This document shows, piece by piece, positions 55,241-57,936 of a stretch of DNA of 57,936 bases. The translations under genes and the position numbers were made by a program. How positions within the stretch are numbered: the first letter of the stretch is position 1; every line of letters starts with the position of its first letter. The notes beneath the pieces were generated by a model, which saw only the letters and a program-made list of their open reading frames with translations, was not told where the DNA came from and ran no database searches. The stretch lies in contig CANGGL010000004.1 in the NCBI GenBank assembly GCA_947453465.1, positions 1 to 57,936 on the forward strand, given 5' to 3'. Origin of the DNA: Microbacteriaceae bacterium. GTDB taxonomy: Bacteria; Actinomycetota; Actinomycetes; Actinomycetales; Microbacteriaceae.

Positions 55241-56908
55241 CTAGGCGTTTGCCTTGGCAACCTTCTTATCTTCTGGGCGGCGACGTGCACCCATCGAGAA
55301 TGTTGAAAGTAGGCCTAGGAAGAGGAATCCTGCTGCTGCCCACCCGGTGGCCTTAACGCCATCGGTGAACGAATCATTTGCAGCCTTCTGAATCTCCACT
55401 GCAACATCTTCTGGAGCGCCGGCATCCAATAGGGTTCCCTTGATCATTGGCAAGAAACCACCAGATGAATCAACCACTGTCGAGCTAATGCCTTCAATGA
55501 AGGTTGCTCGCTGGTCAGAAGGCATGCTTTGAAGCGCCTGAGTGTCGTTCAGGCGAGTGTCTGCAGCAGCCTGGGTTGCGGTGAACAAGATGGTACCCAA
55601 GACCGCGATGCCCAGTGCTGAACCGATCTGACGAACGGTTGACTGCGAGCCAGAAGCCTGGCCGATCTTGGTCATCGGAACATCGACCATGATCACACCG
55701 GTTAGCTGTGCGGTTGCTAGACCAACACCGATTCCATAGAGCAGCAGGAACGGAGCAACTGGCCACCAGCCGCCACCGGTCGATGCGATCAGTGAAATGC
55801 CGGCAACGCCGATGAGCTCGAAGAGCACACCAATCTGAACTGCGCGAACTGCTGGCAGCTTGCCGCTCAACGCGCCACCGACACCTGAAGCCAAGAAGGC
55901 TCCGCCGGCAAGCCACAGTAGGACAAGGCCAGATGAAATCGGGGTTAGGCCTTCAACGTTCTGAAGCCATAGGGGAATCGCGAATAGTAAGCCAAACTCG
56001 CCCATCGAAATGATTAGGGCAGCGAATGAGCCGTTGCGGAACGAGCTGATCTTGAAAAGGTCTAGGTCAAGCAAGACGTTCTTGTGAGCCTTCTCGCGCG
56101 ACTTCTCCCAAAGCACAAAGAGCACAATGAAGATCACCGAGATTGCTAGCGAAACCGGGATGATCGAGATGCCATCGGTTGGCCACTTGAAGCCGCCAAC
56201 CTCGAAAGGGTGGGCCGCACTGGCGGTGAACCAGCCATAGACACGACCTTCGATCAGGCCGAACACCAAGGTTGCGAACATCACGACAGACAGCAGTGCA
56301 CCGACTACGTCGATGCCACCTTCGCGCTGTTCCTGCTTAGACTCAGAAACCCAAATCAATAGACCGGCAATAACGATTAGGCCCAGGGGAAGGTTGATGT
56401 TGAAGGCCAGGCGCCAGCCATCGGTGCCAAAGTCGGTGGCAAGCCAGCCGCCAAGAACAGGACCTAGGGCAACCATTCCACCGATGGTCGAACCCCAAAC
56501 GGCAAACGCGATGCCACGTTCTTTGCCCTGGAAGTTGGCGTTAACCAACGAAAGTGTGGTTGGTAGCACCATTGCGCCACCGAAGCCCTGAGCTACACGT
56601 GCCATGATCATCGTGGTTGCATCGGTGCTGAAACCAGCCCAAACCGAAGCGGCAACGAAGATTCCCAAACCGATGACAAGTAGGCGTCGGCGACCGATGC
56701 GGTCGGCGAGCGAGCCCCAAACCAAAAGCAGAGAGGCGAATACGAGAACGTAGCTCTCCTGAACCCACTGAACCTGAGTTGAGGTGAGCTTTAGCGCTTC
56801 GATTACGTGCGGAAAAATGGTGTTGACGATGGTTCCGTCGATGATTACTAGAGAGATGGCCATCGAAATGAAGACAAGGCCAATCCAGCGATTGCGTGTT
56901 TTAGTCAT
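55241..56908 (-). CDS. MFS transporter, DHA2 family
   Basis: 14-TM layout; WVQESYVLVFASLLLVWGSLADRIGRRRLLVIG; GFGGAMVLPTTLSLVNANF. Confidence 0.94.
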   Translation of the reverse strand: MTKTRNRWIGLVFISMAISLVIIDGTIVNTIFPHVIEALKLTSTQVQWVQESYVLVFASLLLVWGSLADRIGRRRLLVIGLGIFVAASVWAGFSTDATTMIMARVAQGFGGAMVLPTTLSLVNANFQGKERGIAFAVWGSTIGGMVALGPVLGGWLATDFGTDGWRLAFNINLPLGLIVIAGLLIWVSESKQEQREGGIDVVGALLSVVMFATLVFGLIEGRVYGWFTASAAHPFEVGGFKWPTDGISIIPVSLAISVIFIVLFVLWEKSREKAHKNVLLDLDLFKISSFRNGSFAALIISMGEFGLLFAIPLWLQNVEGLTPISSGLVLLWLAGGAFLASGVGGALSGKLPAVRAVQIGVLFELIGVAGISLIASTGGGWWPVAPFLLLYGIGVGLATAQLTGVIMVDVPMTKIGQASGSQSTVRQIGSALGIAVLGTILFTATQAAADTRLNDTQALQSMPSDQRATFIEGISSTVVDSSGGFLPMIKGTLLDAGAPEDVAVEIQKAANDSFTDGVKATGWAAAGFLFLGLLSTFSMGARRRPEDKKVAKANA

Positions 56909-56912
56909 GCTC

Positions 56913-57794
56913 CTAGGCTACGGCAAGCAGCGCCGAACAGCAGAGTGCCAAGATGATTCCAGCAAGCTGAGTTTTGGCAATTCTTTCTTTCAAAATGATG
57001 CGAGCCAGGATGATTGTGCCGAGCGGATAGAGCGCGGTGAGCACTGCCACTACCGAAAGGGAACCAGTCCGGCTGGCCAGGGTGAAGAAAATGTTCGCAC
57101 TTGAGTCAAAGAAACCGGCGAAAATCACTGCCCACCAGAAACGCATCGAAGTCTTTAGTTTTGGGCTGTCGGCCTGACCGCCGGAGGCATACCTGTTTTT
57201 TGTCTTTGACAAAGTGACTGCCATGAAGACACCTAACAGGCCAGCGCTGGTCGCGCGCATAAAGATGACCGAGGTCAAGCCGGTGTCGTGCGGCGCACGG
57301 GCCAGAGCGCTCAATACGAGGCCGATTCCCGCGCCTGCCGCTAAACCTAGCAGAGTGCCTTTAGGGGTCGGCAGGCGAACATCTTTGCCCGGTACAAAGC
57401 CGACCAAAATAACGGCAACCAAGATGCCGGCTAGTGCGACCCAACCCCAGAGCGAGAAACGGTCGCCCTGCAGGGCGCCGAAGATCATTGGCACGATTGC
57501 CGACACCACGGCGCTCAATGGGGAGATGATCGAGATCGGTCCGATGGCCAGCGAGGCATAAAGACAGGTCATAGCAACCGCCGAGGCAACGCCGGCGGTG
57601 AGCCCCCAAAGGATGCCTGCCGTTGAGAAGTCGGCGCCAAGAAATAGTGAGGCGAAGAACACCAGGCTGAGGCCGGAGATCCCAGCCCAAGAGGTCACTA
57701 CAACGGGTTGAATTCGCTTGGATGCGACTGCACCGAAGAAATCTGCAAAGCCATACACCAGAGCGGTCGCAAAGCCGAGAATGATGGTGAGCAC
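56913..57794 (-). CDS. EamA/DMT family transporter
   Basis: 10 TM-like segments; internal duplication typical of EamA; IILKERIAKTQLAGIILAL. Confidence 0.9.
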   Translation of the reverse strand: MLTIILGFATALVYGFADFFGAVASKRIQPVVVTSWAGISGLSLVFFASLFLGADFSTAGILWGLTAGVASAVAMTCLYASLAIGPISIISPLSAVVSAIVPMIFGALQGDRFSLWGWVALAGILVAVILVGFVPGKDVRLPTPKGTLLGLAAGAGIGLVLSALARAPHDTGLTSVIFMRATSAGLLGVFMAVTLSKTKNRYASGGQADSPKLKTSMRFWWAVIFAGFFDSSANIFFTLASRTGSLSVVAVLTALYPLGTIILARIILKERIAKTQLAGIILALCCSALLAVA

Positions 57795-57808
57795 GGCATA
57801 AGCCTAGT

Positions 57809-57843
57809 TAAAAAGAAAAACCCAAGACTGCGATGGTCTTGGG
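57809..57843 (-). terminator. Rho-independent terminator downstream of tRNA-Phe
   Basis: Minus strand CCCAAGAC-CATCGCA-GTCTTGGG followed by TTTTTCTTTTT. Confidence 0.9.
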
Positions 57844-57851
57844 AGTTTCAG

Positions 57852-57924
57852 TGGCTCCGACGGGCGTCGATCCCGTGACCTCACGATTTTCAGTCGTGCG
57901 CTCTACCAACTGAGCTACAGAGCC
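57852..57924 (-). tRNA. tRNA-Phe (GAA)
   Basis: 73-nt cloverleaf GGCTCTG TA GCTC AGTTGGTA GAGC G CACGA CTGAAAA TCGTG AGGTC ACGGG ATCGACG CCCGT CGGAGCC A; CCA not encoded. Confidence 0.97.
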
Positions 57925-57936
57925 GAAGATGGAAAA

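Overview
A 57.9 kb actinobacterial chromosomal window, Microbacteriaceae-like by gene content. No mobile elements, integrases, rRNA or CRISPR arrays were seen. Core blocks: (i) purine biosynthesis purC-purD (-) and purF-purM (+); (ii) an assimilatory sulfate reduction cluster with cbiX/sirB-like chelatase, ferredoxin sulfite reductase, cysH, cysD, cysN, cysG and fprA, followed by an ssuABC-like importer and a divergent Rrf2 regulator; (iii) a compact C5 heme operon DUF3073-hemA-hemC-hemD-hemB-hemL; (iv) a transport block with a crcB pair, APC permease, DHA2 MFS and EamA; and tRNA-Phe(GAA). The most unusual part is a ~25 kb accessory-looking catabolic region (about 9.7-34.6 kb). It encodes an M24 'peptidase' whose second canonical metal Asp appears to be Cys, three tandem Zn-type alcohol/polyol dehydrogenases, a plant PRISE-like SDR, and an RbsABC-type importer with the ATPase fused to one permease. 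It also encodes a 3-HIBADH-family enzyme, a stand-alone EboE-like TIM-barrel protein, an XRE-cupin regulator, a fused E1alpha/beta plus E2 2-oxoacid/diketone-type dehydrogenase without E3, two VOC enzymes, a GntR regulator, PEPCK, an SSADH-like ALDH, a CitE-like lyase and another ADH. I interpret this as a candidate undescribed pathway for an imported polyol or cyclic-diol compound. A short motif ATAACGRTTY recurs in several of its promoter regions. All family assignments were made by reading translated sequence; no database search was run.
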